A stretch of 64,000 bases of DNA from Marisa cornuarietis (lineage: Eukaryota > Mollusca > Gastropoda > Architaenioglossa > Ampullariidae), in contig SMMW01000005.1 in NCBI GenBank assembly GCA_004794655.1, positions 1,798,001 through 1,862,000 on the forward strand, given 5' to 3'. This document shows positions 26,975 to 40,524 of the stretch, in pieces. Both the position numbers and the translations under genes were made by a program. The notes under the pieces are model-generated. The model worked only from the letters and a program-made list of their open reading frames with translations, was not told where the DNA came from and did not search any database. The first letter of the stretch is position 1; each line of letters starts with the position of its first letter.

Positions 26975-29900
26975 TTCACTCACACATACACACAGATATG
27001 CACAAACATAAGCAGCCCTCACACAAACACAAAACCAAAGCCCCATCCCCCCCCCACACACACATATATTTAGAGGAAAGAGATCAAGAAGCAAAAATAT
27101 GTCTGGAGTAAGATAACCTGTCTCAGTTCAAAAGTCCAAAACTCCTCCCACCTTCCCCCTCTACAAACCCCTTTGAACAACAAACTGTTCTGTGTGTGTA
27201 CAGCCCTTAGGCAGGCAGGGCAAGCTCACACAAGTAGATTGTTGTGTTCAAATCAACTGAAACATCTGCTTGTCTTCTTCCTAGGTTTGTATGGCCATGC
27301 TGTATGCATGTTGGTGTTAACACCGGGTTCACATGCATGTGCACAGGAAATGTGTCAAGATGCATCATGGGAGTCATGGAAAGGGATCGAGAGGGTCTCC
27401 AGCATGTTGCACTGATTTGAGATTGCCATCCTATTATGGAATCTATGATGACACTGTATAAAGTATGGTGGATAATTACAGAATAACAAAGTTATTTTCA
27501 CACTTCTTTTGCCAAGACCCCCACCCCCATAACTGACAATGAGAAATATATTTCAATATTCCACATCTCCTGCAGAAAGACTCTCCCACCGCAGTTCAAA
27601 GTAGTTCATGGTAAAGACATGTGCAATATATACATAATTTATGTGTGCATGCTTGTGCTGTGAGACAGAGGATGGCAAGTACCAAAATTCCCAGGAGTTT
27701 TTCCCCCATCAACTTCTATTTATAGATTCTTTAAGCTTAATCTAGTAATATGAAAAGCCTGACCACATGCTGGGAGTCCATGTTATACAAACATCCTAAT
27801 TATTATTATTAATCTGTAGACTGAATTCAAATACACATTCTCTCTCTTACCGTACATGCCTTTCTTTGCACACAAACACACACGCACAAGCTTCATCACA
27901 GGTTCTTCATGCATAGGAAACACTTCATTCCACTCTAAGCTGCTGTTGCACAGGGCAACAGCTCTGGAGATTGTTCCCCCTGGCAAACAAGCTGTGTGAT
28001 AAGATGTGCATGGAAACGCCTGACCTAACAAGTGACTGAAGTGGTTTACAGGTTTTATCTTTCTAACCTGCCTGGGAACTTCGTTTACTCCGCCTCCATC
28101 AGTCACTTCCCTTTTTCTTCACTTTCCCATTCCTGCCTGCTTAGGTCACCAGTGGACAGACCAAATTTACCTGCTGTGCTAGTCAGACCTTGTAGCAGAT
28201 TTACTGCGACTTTAGAGGTGCTTATATGTTCCCTATGACATAACAACACATAGTTTATCAATGCCATCAGTGATACTGTGGTATTTACAATATCAGTACA
28301 AGCACACATTTGTGACTGTGTAACAGGGTCACTGACAGCAGTGCAGGCTTACTGCATTTTAGGGACATACAGCTCACCTTGACAGAAGTGACAGCCATTG
28401 TCACAATGACAGGTGGAGGAGTCACAGGGCGAAACTATGCAATGTAAAGGGCGACAAACCATCCCTTCCACTTCATAAAAAAAAAAGATTTTTAAGCTAC
28501 CCAGCCTACCAGCCACTGCTGACACTGGAGATGTGCTGAAGGCAAGGAGGGTCCACCAGAGTAAGGTAGCAAGAAGCATGAGTGATGTCCCTTGAGCTAC
28601 CCAGCCTACCTTAAACCCCTGCCATCACTATAAGGCACCATGTCGCTACTGCTCTAGAACTCTTTCTACCCCATAACATTCCCCCCCCCCCAAACAAAAA
28701 TGTCTAAATGTACCCCACTTTATCTCAGCATAGCTGATGCTATTTCCAACACCAAAGTTCCACCAAGTCTCCTTGGTTTGTGGCCTGCAGTCACAACATG
28801 CGTTGTGATGCTGCATTAAAAATGATGCCCACTGGTCAGTCTCCAACGGCAATATATGCCACAGAATCAATCATGGGGTAGCACATGATTGTCACTGCTG
28901 CATCTGACTGATGCAGGCACCTTGCCAATTGGCATGGGAATATTTTCATAACATTTAAATAGGCAGTTAATAAAAATAATATACAGAGGATGGAAGATTG
29001 TAACCATTCTTTAAAGTGTTGTACATCATACTTTAAGGAAAATAATGGCTTCATTTTGGGTTTTTTTTTCATCATCTCTCTCGTTGTTTGCTTCATCTGG
29101 TATACTTACAACGTTCAGCAAGTTTTGAGAACACAGTAGAGACATAGCTGGATGTTATAGTCACCTGTTTGTAACAGACCATGACGAAAGCAATAATTTG
29201 TGGTTGTTTATTTCTTTTTCAAATTTCACAGTGGGATGTAATGGCACTTTGGACTTGTTTATAAGCATGTCAAAAACTGAGAGATGCTGTTTCCATGCAC
29301 AGCATGAGAGAGACCCAGAGGATTAAAGATAATGGAATGTGAGACAAGAGAAAAAAAATAAAAACAGCAAGAAAAGAAAAAAACTGAGAATCATAAAAAA
29401 GAAGAAAAGAGTGGAAGATAATTTTACTTTCCAGAAATGCCTGCCTTGTTGTCAATGATCGGTGGAAAAAACAGACAGCAAGGGGTGCATCAACACGATC
29501 CAGTTCATTACCATCAAATAGGACCAAAAATAGCCAGCCACAGCCGCTGCAAGTCACACCTAGTCGCAAACAGCGCGGCTGGTAGGTGTGCACGAAACGA
29601 AAATCTCCACCCGCTTGCTGGGAAGAACCGTTAATCGCGGAGCCTGCATCCACCTTGCTCCGATCAGATGAAAGGTGAAATGAGCTCTAGTAGCCAAAAA
29701 GTTTGAAATGATAAACTGTTGTCTTCCCTGTCTTTAGTAAATACTTACAAAAAAAAAAAAAGCAAAAAAAGACGGAAGACAGGGACAGCTGAACAGGCAA
29801 TACCAAAGGATACAGCTTTATCTCTGAGTTTGAGTATAGATCAAAGAACATCCTCTACAGCCTCGTTGCTACCAGACACTGGGATAAGGAACATCTGTGC

Positions 29901-30066
29901 TGCTTTTGCTGGGACAGGGGGCTTGTTTGATTGTTACCGTTGTCTGATTTTTGGGCTAATGATGCTTTTTCCGAAACACATGTTCTGTAAAATGGAATGC
30001 ACTAGCAGGGTAATATAAAAACGAACAAAGAACGTGCGGAAGTAAACAGGCGACAGGTGTTTAACT

Positions 30067-30263
30067 CCCCAAGACTACGATCCATAGCTGTATCCCCAGA
30101 ACTACAGTTCACAACTGCATCCCGAGGACTACTGCCCACAACTGTATCCCCAGGACTACTGTCCACAACTGTATCCCCAAAACTATTGTCCGCTGCTGTA
30201 TCCCCAGGACTACTGTCACCAGCTGTTTTATTTTCTCCCCGGGGCTACTGTCCACAGCTGAAA
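30067..30263. repeat. 27-bp minisatellite, seven units
   Basis: Units start at 30067, 30094, 30121, 30148, 30175, 30202 and (after an 8-bp interruption) 30237, each exactly 27 bp. The consensus is about CCCCAGGACTACTGTCC then ACAACTGTAT. Because 27 is a multiple of three, one plus-strand frame (30057-30269) stays open through the array and codes a 9-residue repeat (about VSPGLLSTT). I read this as a by-product of period, not as a gene. It lies in the intron upstream of PDZ-RhoGEF exon 2. Confidence 0.95.
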
Positions 30264-32126
30264 GGGTAAAGATGTGAGAAATTACTACAACTGCGTTTCT
30301 AAACCCACCTTAAAACTGTGCTAATAACAATGATAATATTAACAGTTTTAAAATATTCCTTTTCCCCATAATGTGCGCTTCAAGAATGAAGCACATGCGT
30401 GAATGTAAAATAAGTGAACAAGTAAATGAAAAAAGAAGAAAAAGCATGCTGAATCAGGGAAGGTAAGAAGTCTTACAAACTTTCGGTCATCGGGAAGGCC
30501 CCACTTATCTAATGAGTGGCTTTTAGGGAGGAGCGGTTTTCTTTATTTCCGGGTAAGGAATGGGCTCTGCCCATCTTTTCTAAGCTGTCTTACAGTTCCA
30601 GACACTGTGGTCAGGTACCCATTCAACGACTGGGGTGGGGGTGGGCACTGCGCAACAGAGATACAGAACCAACACTGGATCTTGGAAACTGCCTAGGGAG
30701 GGGTAGGCGAATTTACCAGGTCCATCTACGAAAAATTCATCTCCACTTGGCTTTCCTCCAATACTTCATACACCTGAGCTGTTTAAATAACCCAGTCTAC
30801 TAAATCTCTATAGTTCTTTATTCTTAACATTCCAATCTACATGTTTCTCTCAAGAGCTAAATATAGTTTAAGTTTTTTTTTTAAAGCTGATGTTTCTTTT
30901 AAGAGCCTATTGTCATTATTACTTCAACTTTCTGGCCATGTGCTGCAGTAAAAAAAAAGTTGCTAGAAAGAGTTAACGAAAAATATGAATTAATACAATT
31001 GAAAATACGAGAAGCAGTGTAAACAAGCGTATTGGTGAAGAGCATCAGTGTCGTGCATGAACCACAATGTACAATTGCGGTAACAGCCACCGAACAAGAT
31101 TACCTTTAGACAATGTATAATTTTTACACTGAAACCCTAAACCACAACCTAAAAGACTGACAGATGAGCATGATGTAGTCCAAGCAGTTTACTAGATTTG
31201 TAACCAGCAGCTTTAAAAATGAAAGTAAAATCACATGTTAAAAAGACTACAATTCACTGCTCTACCATGCATACACGCGCATGGGTAAGCATGCTCTGTG
31301 TCACAGTGTGTGTATGCGTGCGTGCATCAAGCAGCTCACATCCTACAACTTCGCACGTGGAATGTCATCAGGTGATACGCCTGATTGCCGATAACTTGCC
31401 ACCAGTTTGCCAAGACAGCAGCTGACTGTTCACCACAGCAGTCGCAGCGCCACGAATGGCACAGCAGCCGACTCGCTCTGTCGACCCATGTAGCGCGCGC
31501 AAGGGAAAAAAATAATAATAATACGCAAATGCATCCCATACGTGAGCGTGGTGTGTGTGTGTGAGGGTGGGGGAGGGTAGGGTTTATTTAAGCTAGTAAA
31601 GAAATAGGCTACAGCAAAGGCAGGCCACGCCTACTAAGGGTCATGCCTAGCATACAGATCGACGTTAAAAGGCTGAACTGACAGAAAGCGGAAATATTCG
31701 TCGTCTGTGTTACAAAATCCGCACCCAACTGACTCAGATGGAAATGGGACACAATGAGTCAGTTCATCTGCTTAAGTTTCTTCCCTGAGCGCAAAACTAG
31801 TCTAACGAGGCCGACATGGCCTGCATTAAAAGGGGAGACAGCTGTAACAGGTCTACGGGAATTTAACACGCGTTTCGCCATCTCTCCCCCCCACACACAC
31901 ACAAATGCAGGAATACAGTGACATTCAAACTAAGTAAATTATGTTTATGAAGACATGGTTGCTAGTGGGAGAGGGAGGGGTGGAGAACGCTGAACAGTAC
32001 TATTCAAGTTTTAAAGTAACTATTTAACAAAAAAAAACAAAGCTCTCTTTAAATAAGAACTGTACTAAGATTACACTACGTAGACTGAGAATAACATCTA
32101 AATGTACACACCTACAGAAGCAATGT

Positions 32127-32555
32127 CTTTTCAGTCTCACTCTATGGAAGTGAATGCTGAAAGATAGCAGCAAAAATCAGGCAGAAACTAAAGACCTTAA
32201 GCCAAATGTCCGAGGAAAATTTTCAAGATATTCTGGCCTAACATAATTGCTAATGAAGAAATCCTTACAAGAGCCAGCTGCACAAATATGACGACCATAA
32301 TCAAAAAAAGAAGAGGAAAGTGGCTAGGGCATGTGTGCATACTGAAACCAGAGGCATCACTCAAAATAGCCCTTCGTTGGACAGCTGATGGCAAGAGGAA
32401 ACATGGTCAGTCAAAGAAACATGGCGAAAGTCAGTGAGCGACACTAAAGGACCAGAAACTTTCCTGGAACAACATAGGTAAACTTTATGCTGAAGAACAA
32501 AACATGGAGGTCTCTAGTGGATGTCTTATGTACCACCTAGGTACGAAGAGGAGTA
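32127..32555 (+). mobile_element. LINE (non-LTR retrotransposon) 3' end, 5'-truncated and broken
   Basis: In shifting plus-strand frames this reads SLYGSEC, then IIANEEILTRASC, KKRRGKWLGHV, ALRWTADGKRK, TWRKSVSD and RYEEE-stop. That order (a 'LYG-E-W' box, 'I-NEE-L-RA', 'RR-RWLGHV-R', 'W-P-GKRKRGRPK-TWRR', and a final acidic tail) is the C-terminal end of animal LINE reverse transcriptase ORFs. At least three frameshifts and stops make it inert. It lies in the intron between exons 1a and 2, no wait for splicing conflict is seen because it is outside the exons: exactly, it sits left of exon 1a at 34070. Confidence 0.85.
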
Positions 32556-32619
32556 ATTAAGTAAGTGGTTGGGTACCTGGCATGTATAAAAAGAATAAAA
32601 CACCACCATCTAACTTGTG

Positions 32620-32760
32620 AGCAGGAGGTAAGGTAAAGTCGTCCCTTGAACTTTTCATGTAGTTTTGGAAGTAAGGTGTTAGAGACCACTTTTCTGGGAG
32701 CCAGCTTTAGATAAGGGTGGTGTCCATCTCCCTCATTGTCTTACCTTCCCCATCCTTGAG
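32620..32760 (-). repeat. Partial second copy of the 38.3-kb SINE body
   Basis: This shares with 38268-38390 the ordered strings TCGTCCC, AAGGTGTTAGAGACC, GCCAGCTTTAG and GTGTCCATCTCC, then TTACCTTCCCCA. The tRNA-like head is not recognisable here. It immediately follows the LINE fragment. Confidence 0.7.
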
Positions 32761-34069
32761 AAAGGGTGGTGCAAAAACTGGGGCCTGCAGGTCCCTTTAT
32801 TAGCACTATCATGCTGAATTCTAGATCCACACAGCCCATGGTGTACTCTGTGACCTGAGATTTCCCAGACCTGTGGGAACTTCCAAAGTGGGCAAAGTAT
32901 TTTATGTGAAGAGTTAGATGGTTGGTTATGGTTGCCTGCTGTTTTGCCACTAAAGGCCTTGTTGTTTATTGGCTTGATGCCTTTAATCTCCAGTGGTGAC
33001 TGCACGGTGAACCACCTCCAGAGGCTAATCTTTAGATAACGAGGATTGGGTGGAGGGGTAGGTGGATAGAGAGCAGCTGCAGAAGCAGGCCGTCTCCAGG
33101 AAAGATGCTCGTCTCTCTGTCTTATCACCTCTGGAAAAGTTGCTGCCCAGAAGGACCACCAGCCTAATTTCGTTCTCCTTTCAAAATTCATTTTCTTTCT
33201 AGAATCTTTTAGGGTGTGTGTGTGTATGACAGAGAGCGAGAGAATAAGTATGTGTGTGTGTGTGGATGGGTGGAGGGAAGGTAGTACAAGAATGCATACT
33301 AATATGCATACATGATACATAACACATTCCTAACCTGCAAGATGGCATTACATTCTTATCCAGGAGGGACTAAAACTAGCCGCAAACAGGATTTCCTTAT
33401 GATTAAAGTGTTATACATGTATCAGATTCATGGCTGAAACTTAATATTTAGTGATATCCTCTACACTAAAATTATTAAAGTAAGCAGCTTCCAAACAATT
33501 CTGAAGACAGACAAATTAATGCCTCTGAAAAAATCTATTAATTTTTTAAGTTGAAAATTAAAATGGTTTTTTTAAGCCACTATAAAGACTACACTACACT
33601 AGGGCACCTCTTTCTATCAATCAAAACAAGTTTGTTTTTTTATTATTTTAAAGAGATCAAGAGCAAGGAGCATTAACCCTTCATGCTAGTTCAATAGCAG
33701 TTTGCTTTAATGCTTATTCCAATCACTACTTTTCATATAAACAAATTACTTGCTAAAATCAAGTTCTTTAAAGACTCAAAACTTAGAAATGCTAGAATAC
33801 TGTAACATTTCAAAATAAGGCTATTTACCTCTCAAAAGAGAGGGACGTGGGTGAATGAGGCATCCTAGGTAAAGTGGATTATGTCATCTGATGCAGAAAA
33901 AAAAATTTCTACCATAAAGCCCTGAGCAATGGGTAAGAATTGTTCAAATCCTAAGTGCAGATGACATTGTGGGACATTTACACAGTGCACAAGCATGCCA
34001 TGTCCAAATAACTCATCCCTACCCCCCTCCCCCCACCTTAGATTAAAAAATGCTTCGTTAGGTATTTAC

Positions 34070-34247
34070 CTCGCACGAAATGAACTCTTCTGATGCCCAT
34101 CAGAGTGCTTATCCTGTCTTCCTTCTTGTTTGTGTTCGGTCTTGTGACCATGTTTGTGGGGGTGGTATGGGAGATGGAGGTTCTCCAAAGAACCAAAGAA
34201 ATCCAGAGACCTCCACTTTCTGCTAAGAGGCATGATGATTACACTTA
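34070..34247 (-). CDS. ARHGEF11/12: Alternative first coding exon 1a of PDZ-RhoGEF (His-rich N-terminus)
   Basis: The ATG is at 34233-34231 and 54 full codons plus AG lead to the donor GCGAG|GTAAAT. The peptide starts MPLSRKWRSLDFFGSLENL and continues as a hydrophilic tail rich in His, Lys and Gln (HLPYHPHKHGHKTEHK). The two trailing bases join exon 2 in phase (R-LSSLSD), as exon 1b does, so 1a and 1b are interchangeable starts. Directly upstream is a good acceptor (pyrimidine tract ending in TTATCAG at 34248), so the exon probably starts at 34247 with 14 bases of 5' UTR and receives an untranslated exon from further right. The CpG-rich block at 35-37.4 kb is a likely source. Nothing in the peptide matches a domain I know. 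It could be a lineage-specific membrane-targeting or binding tail, but this is inference. Confidence 0.78.
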
Positions 34248-37200
34248 CTGATAAGCAGAAGTAAAGCCAACACTCAGCTGATGTACCTAATTCTGGGAAT
34301 TAATTCCTTCTTTCTCAAGTTTCAGAGGCAGATCCATCTCAGTGGTACTAAGTCATCCCTTCTGAACCTTCAGGAAATGATCACTGTATCTGAATTGAAG
34401 CATTATAAAGCACACATTTCCCTTGAATATATGGAACACTCAGTCATAATCCGCAAAAAGAAATCCATTTTTCACTTTGACTTTAAAATTTATAATTCAA
34501 TGCACACTGACTGACAAACTCATTTCAAAAGTTTGCCTCTTCAAGATTAACAATTCGTTATCCTGATATGAAAGTCATAAATAAAAAAGGGTGGCATCTT
34601 TGCTTCCTGTAAGTTCTGTTTGTGAAAAAATGTACACTGCTTGATGACAAGGCACATACATACAAGCTGCTCCCTGAATAAACACCGTATGCTCCAAAAT
34701 TACAAAACCCTTGTGAACCAAAGCAAAAGCTGATGCGGTTGTGCATAACATGTAAATCCAGGCACATGAAAGAGAGCCAAGAGAAACTCAGACCAGTGTC
34801 ATCTGGCAGGTTTTCTCTTTTTAAATCATGTATGCTGCGTTGATCACAATCCGGACTATCCTAGTAAGGCTGGCTGCGGCCACTGTTGATGCTGCTGGTT
34901 GGGAGAACTGCCATTGTAATCCTGAATTTTGGAACCACCATTTACAGGCACTTGAGACCAGATGCTTCCTATCAGACCAACAACAAGCAGTGCAGACGGC
35001 TCTAGACGGCTGTTACACTCCCACTGAGCTTCCAGAGACCTCACAGATCCCCAATTAAAATTCAAAGTCGGCCTGCGCAAGGTCCCAATTTCTGAACACC
35101 GTCAGATGCCCCTACCCTTTCTTCTGCACCCACCCACCCACCCACACCCACCAGACTTGTTTACCACTGCGCTTGGCCTCATAAACACGGCGTGCTGGTG
35201 TTAACATTCACTAGAGCGACCAAGCAGCAAGGCAAAGCACTAGGCGCTTCCGCTCTTGGTAACACCGCGCTTGAATGACCGTATCAATGCCACAGAGTGA
35301 AGATCTCCATCTTATGGCCGAAGAGGCAGCTGTGATAAGGGAGAAAATGACCCCCCAAAACAGCAAGAGTAAGACAGCAGAAGCTAACGCTCGGGTGTCA
35401 ACAGACCCAATGCTCGAGCGTGCACGTGAGAGCACGACTAATTGTTGCCCTGCGCGGCGAGTGGAAGAGCCACAGATACTCCCATAATGCATCCCGTGCA
35501 AGGATTGCCACCGCTTTCCCTTGCCTGTCCCATTAAGAAACAGCACTTTCCCCGACAGGTAGGGCCGTCTGGCCCATCTGTCTCACCTGATGACGAAAGG
35601 GCTTGGTGGAGGTGGTGTAGCCGACGGAGATTACCCCCACCGTCTTGAACCCAGCCAGTGGATGTTGCCTTTCACGTCTGGAGGGCACGGTCACGTCCTG
35701 CTGCACGCTGGACCTTCAGGTGTAAGGCACCGCGCCGCGCGCAATCCGCGACCACTTGCTGCACGAGAGGCGTTCCAACAGGTGAGGCTCCTTTGGCTGG
35801 AGGTGCCAGCCTCTCTGGGATACGAGCGCCGGACTTTCGTCTGCAACGTTCTCTGCGTTACGAATCCGAGGCGGGTTCGCCTCGTCTTACGACGAAGATA
35901 GTGTCGACCACAAGCGACGCGGACGCACACTTCTCTGCGACACGCCTCGGTAAGTTTACGTGTATGCCTGTGTGTGTGTGAGAGAGAGAGAGAGAGAGCA
36001 CGCTAGCACCTGTCGATGTTGCTTAACCGTCACTCTTCTTGTCCCTGCTTTGTGCTGTGCCCAGCACATTAACATGTACAGCTTTATTCCCCTCCTCGGA
36101 TTTCCGCCGTTCTACGTGAGTGCGTCGTGGAAAAGTAAACTCCAAATTTAAAATAACGTCGCCCTCCTCGGATTACATATGCCTCTCGCTGGCTGGCTAG
36201 AGCGGCGACACAGAAAAGGCATGGCGGGCGGGGAGCAGATGGGTGAAAGGTTTGGATGTTGTGCCGCCCTCCCTCCACCCGATCCCCATCGAATGGGTTC
36301 ACGCACCCTGCCGCACGTAACAGCGAGGGTTGGCAGCAGTTAAAGAGTGGGTCTTCATTTCAGACACAGATCGCTCGCTTGCCATTCCAAGGAACTTAAG
36401 GCGGCCTCCCCGTCGCTAGCATCACCACTACCACCACTGTCAATTCTGCTCCATGTCGCACAGCTCTATGTGGATTTCCGATCTGACGGCAAAAGAGTTC
36501 CCTACTTTTGACGCTGCTGACACCACAATGCCGATCGTCGCCCTGAGACCAGCTTCTCGCTTCCTTGTCTGTTGCTGTTGCTTCCTCGTGTAAATAGCGG
36601 TTTTCGAAGATGAAGCTGTGAGGGTGAGCCAGTAAACTCCCCGCGCCCGCCCAGTCGTCGCTTCTTCAGCTTTCTTTTATGAATGTCTCTTCCCTGTTAC
36701 TCTTCTTGAGCTCCAGCGAGAAAACCATCAACATAAAAGGTGACGAGCGTAAATACAAGATGGCTGTGCATCGCATCGACGAGCACTTTCGACAGGCGAG
36801 GCGGGAGCGCGCAGACACAAACTACCCACCACCCTCACTTTCCCCCTGAGAAAAACGACGACTGACGAATACATGAGAGTGACAGCGGACCCATCCTCCA
36901 TGCCGATCACGACAGCAACACTTCCCACATGTCACGAAGGCAATAGCCTCCAAAGACACCTCGACTAGTCCGCGTGACCTTTTTGGCCGACGGAATGTTC
37001 AAAAATAATCGGAAACCTAAACAACAACAAGAGCAAAGACACCTCGATGGCGACACGACAAGCGTCACAATCGACTGGACCAAGGATAAAAAAAAACAGG
37101 CAGGTGCCCATCCCCCCTTTCCCGAACCCCAACCTTCTTGCAATGGGCAATCACGACTGTTTTACGCAAGACGTGCATGCGCGCGAGTGTGTGCATCGTT

Positions 37201-38264
37201 GCGACGCCATTCTAAAACAAAATTACATACATGGCCGATGTTTTGTTTCCTGATCCATCGACCACGCGTCCCCCTCAGAACTGTATTACAATTGATCGTC
37301 ACATATATAGCGGCCTCCCTCCTCCCACGTTTGCCATCGCCGCAAAGTAAACAATCACCGCGCACGCGCACCGGGCACGCATGTACGCTTTTTTTCTTTT
37401 TCTAAATTTAAGCGATCGTCTGCCTTCGCGCCAAGCTGTACCTTCCTACAGCCCACAATCGGCGGTGCGTGTACACTGTACTGTGTGTGCATGGGTTGGA
37501 TGCGTGTATGAGTGGTAGAAGTGTTTTCAAGGAACTACTGCTGCTGCCGCCAAATTTGAATGTCTAATGGCAAGTGTGCCATCGTAAACAAAAGGTGGGG
37601 TGACGACATGTATGTCAGCGGTCTTTGGCGTTCGGAGAAGTCGACATTCATCTATGACGACTACTGTATAAGACATAAGCAAAGCACCTCTGGCATTTTT
37701 CCCTGTCACGATCCAGGGCCAGAAATAGCGCTTGTTCTGACATTTACTGTCTGACGGAACCGCTCCCGTACCCACCACAATACAGCTGCACTAGTCGTCC
37801 CGTACTTCTACACCTCGCCCTACCCACCTCCTTAGAAATGCAATGACTAAAGAAACTGATTTGAACTGCCATAAACTGAACGCTTCTTCGCCCATTCAGC
37901 ACTAACTTGCTGGAACTCGCCACTAGCAGACGACAGTCATATAAACGTGCTTCTAAAACACATTTGCTCTAGAAACCTAGAATTTTATGTCACAAGTTTC
38001 TAGGTCTGGCTATTGTTCTATATCATCTGTAGTTTTTCCTGTGATCATTGTACAATTTCTACCGCTGCGTTTAAAGCATAACACAAATGTTGTGGTACAG
38101 CGCTACACAAATGTACATTTATTATTATATATAAAAACCATTAATTTTCCAGAAACATTCTTTATCCATATTTCTACAGTGATGACCCAGTGCTGCATTT
38201 TTGTTCTAGACATGTGACTTACATGAACAATATATCATCACCAAGTTACGAGATTTGTATTAAT

Positions 38265-38515
38265 GTAAAGGTCGTCCCCTGACCTTTGCGAGGTCGTTAG
38301 GGAGTGAGGTGTTAGAGACCTCGGGGCCAGTTTTAGGTGTCGGTGGCCATCTCCTATCCCTCGCTGATGTGACTTTCCCAACTCTCTATGGAGTCCAGTA
38401 CCCATCCCTGCCAGCTGGGTCGACTAGGTGAAGTGACATGTGCTACATGGGTATCGAACCAGCGCGCCTCTCAGTACGGACGCCAGGGCTCTAACCACTC
38501 GGCTATTCCCTCCCA
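38265..38515 (-). repeat. tRNA-derived SINE, full head
   Basis: On the minus strand the head reads AATAGCCGAGTGGTTAGAG (box A, Leu/Ser-tRNA-like) and GCTGGTTCGATACCCATG (box B) about 30 bases later. A body then runs to the tail GGGGACGACCTTTAC at about 38265. The body shares AGGTGTTAGAGACC, CCAGTTTTAG and TGGCCATCTCC type strings with 32632-32757, which identifies a repeat family. The tRNA head has no acceptor-stem pairing and is not a tRNA gene. Confidence 0.8.
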
Positions 38516-40524
38516 AAGAGCTTTAAAAAACTAAAAACAACAACAAAAACAACGGGTGTTCGATCTAAGGGATATGATGTCATTTCCTGTGCCTACTACT
38601 CTTCCCACTAAAGAGCCTATTTGAGTGATAGGGGCTCTGCTCTGATTGCGGGCATCATCCTTTCACTCTCAGCACACGAGGTGACGTCAGCAGGCTCAGT
38701 TCCCCGCAACAGGGGAAAAGGAGTAAACGTGCTTGGTTGATGGAGTGACAGATATTTCAGTGCTGCGATGGATAATCCTCTTGTGACGTATCCTTCTTTC
38801 CTCGATTCCTTTTCTTTCGCCCACGCAGACGATGACTTACACAGAAAAGAGCCCCACTGTTCAAGGACACCTGTTACTCAAAGCCGCCAGTTCGGCTGCC
38901 TCGTGCCGTCTGTATTCCGTGCCAGACATTTGGTAGCTAACTACTAATCGTCGTGGAACAGCGCTGGACCTCAGCCACGTTCTCACCTGCTTGTTCGACA
39001 AACCACGCTTTGATCCCCCATTTGTTTTCAGATGGTGTCTCGCGGCCTAACGCCACTAAAATGCTAGTCCTTCTTGCTGTTAGTCCTTTTGGTATCGCAG
39101 GCTTGCCGCCCCCAACTGCCGCCATCACGCGCTCGACACCCGAGCATGCGCACACGCCACACGCTAGTGTTTTCTCTTGTGTTCACACCCGACACAGGGC
39201 CGGAGGCCGGGCAGACTTGGAAGTGGCCACGACAAATAATAAAATGCCCGTGCCGAGTAATTATGGACCTGGTTGTTAGGCTGCGACAAACGCTGCACAC
39301 AAACCGCTCTTTGACTACAGGTGTAGCTGAGTGACGATGCGCCTCGGCGTAGGAAGCTGTGCGCGTGGCACGCGCGACTGTGCCCGAGTGATACGCGCGT
39401 GCGGCCGTCCGTGCCTTTCAAGTCGGACTGCGTGCACGCACAGCCCAAGGATGTGTCTATTCGCGCGTCTTCGGTTGATGCAGTTCCGCGTTGTGTCAAC
39501 TGCTCCGTTTTCTGCTGTACTTGCAAACACACCGCTTACGGCAGACAAGCTACCACTCATGTTCCAAGCAAATTTATAAGCTCCATGTGATTCCCAGAGA
39601 TAATGCGTTCCTGCGTCTTTTAATGCCGTTCTCTGGTCGATAAGAGTAAGAAATTGCAAAACGTTACTGAATACATGGCTATATTTGGCTCACTATTTTA
39701 TGATAATATAGGAAGCTGTTCACATGTTTAAGATATATGACAATATATGTTTAATTAAAAAGACCCTTCATGACTTCAACCATGATTTTGTAGACATATG
39801 AGTATATGTCAAGGTACATATGCACATCACCCACACTAAGAGTACTACAGTCACTTGCCTTCAAGACAAAAAAATTAATGAAATTTGTCAGATTCAAGGT
39901 ATAATTTTCTTTAACACCATCCATGTAAATAATGCCACCTTAAAAGGCCTGAAATACCACATCCACTGTGTCAAACAGATCTTTAGCAAACTTAGAAATA
40001 ACAGGTAATTTTCTGTGTAAAGCAAACCATCACTGCTGATATTAACAGGTTACAATCTGAACTGTATATTACAGCAATATATAAGACACAAGAAAAGTAC
40101 ATCCTCTTCAAAAACTTTTATAATCTTGTTGCCAAATCAATGAAGTTAATTTCTTTAAATTTCACAAATAATCATTTTTGTTAATGCAGAATACACAGGA
40201 GAACTGTTAATGATAATTCACTTCTGATTATGACAGCCGTCTGTAAAGAAGCTCTATAAGGAAAAGACTGATAATTTCCGAGGGGAAGGGGGGAACAAAC
40301 ACATGAGGACTGCTTTTTTTTTATAGACTTACATGCTCTGACTGCAAAGGGGGACAAATTTATTCAGGCAGCACAGGTACTTGAAGAGTGCCACAATTTC
40401 TACTGATGATCACTCTTTCTCACCAGGCTGGCATCCAGGCAGGGTGCATAGTCACATTAGCTTACAAAATATTTTCAGGTGAGCTGACTCCTAGCATTCA
40501 GCACTGAATTAGAAATGATGCATC

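Larger units (their letters stand above)
25830..34069 (-). other. Intron between exon 1a and exon 2
   Basis: Mostly AT-rich. Contains the 77-bp duplication, the minisatellite at 30.1 kb, the LINE fragment and SINE body at 32.1-32.8 kb, TG-rich tracts (31549-31562, 33208-33263) and a C run at 28681-28690. A locally GC-richer patch at 29.5-29.65 kb has a minus-strand ATG frame (from 29653) with a possible donor at CGACTAG|GTGTG, but its phase does not fit exon 2. Confidence 0.85.

Noticed and set aside
29513..29653. Third alternative start exon of the RhoGEF (ATG at 29653)
   Set aside because: The only clear donor leaves phase 1, which does not fit the phase 2 entry of exon 2.
30067..30263. 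CRISPR-like array
   Set aside because: Units are contiguous with no distinct spacers, in an animal intron; it is a minisatellite.
30057..30269. 70-codon repeat protein frame
   Set aside because: It is the translation of the 27-bp minisatellite inside an intron; no start context or splice support.
32733..33320. 195-codon minus-strand open frame
   Set aside because: The left part lies in SINE-body sequence and the right end in a TG-rich tract. No recognisable protein.
38440..38515. tRNA-Leu/Ser-like gene on the minus strand
   Set aside because: Boxes A and B are present, but there is no paired acceptor stem or proper anticodon arm, and a SINE body follows.
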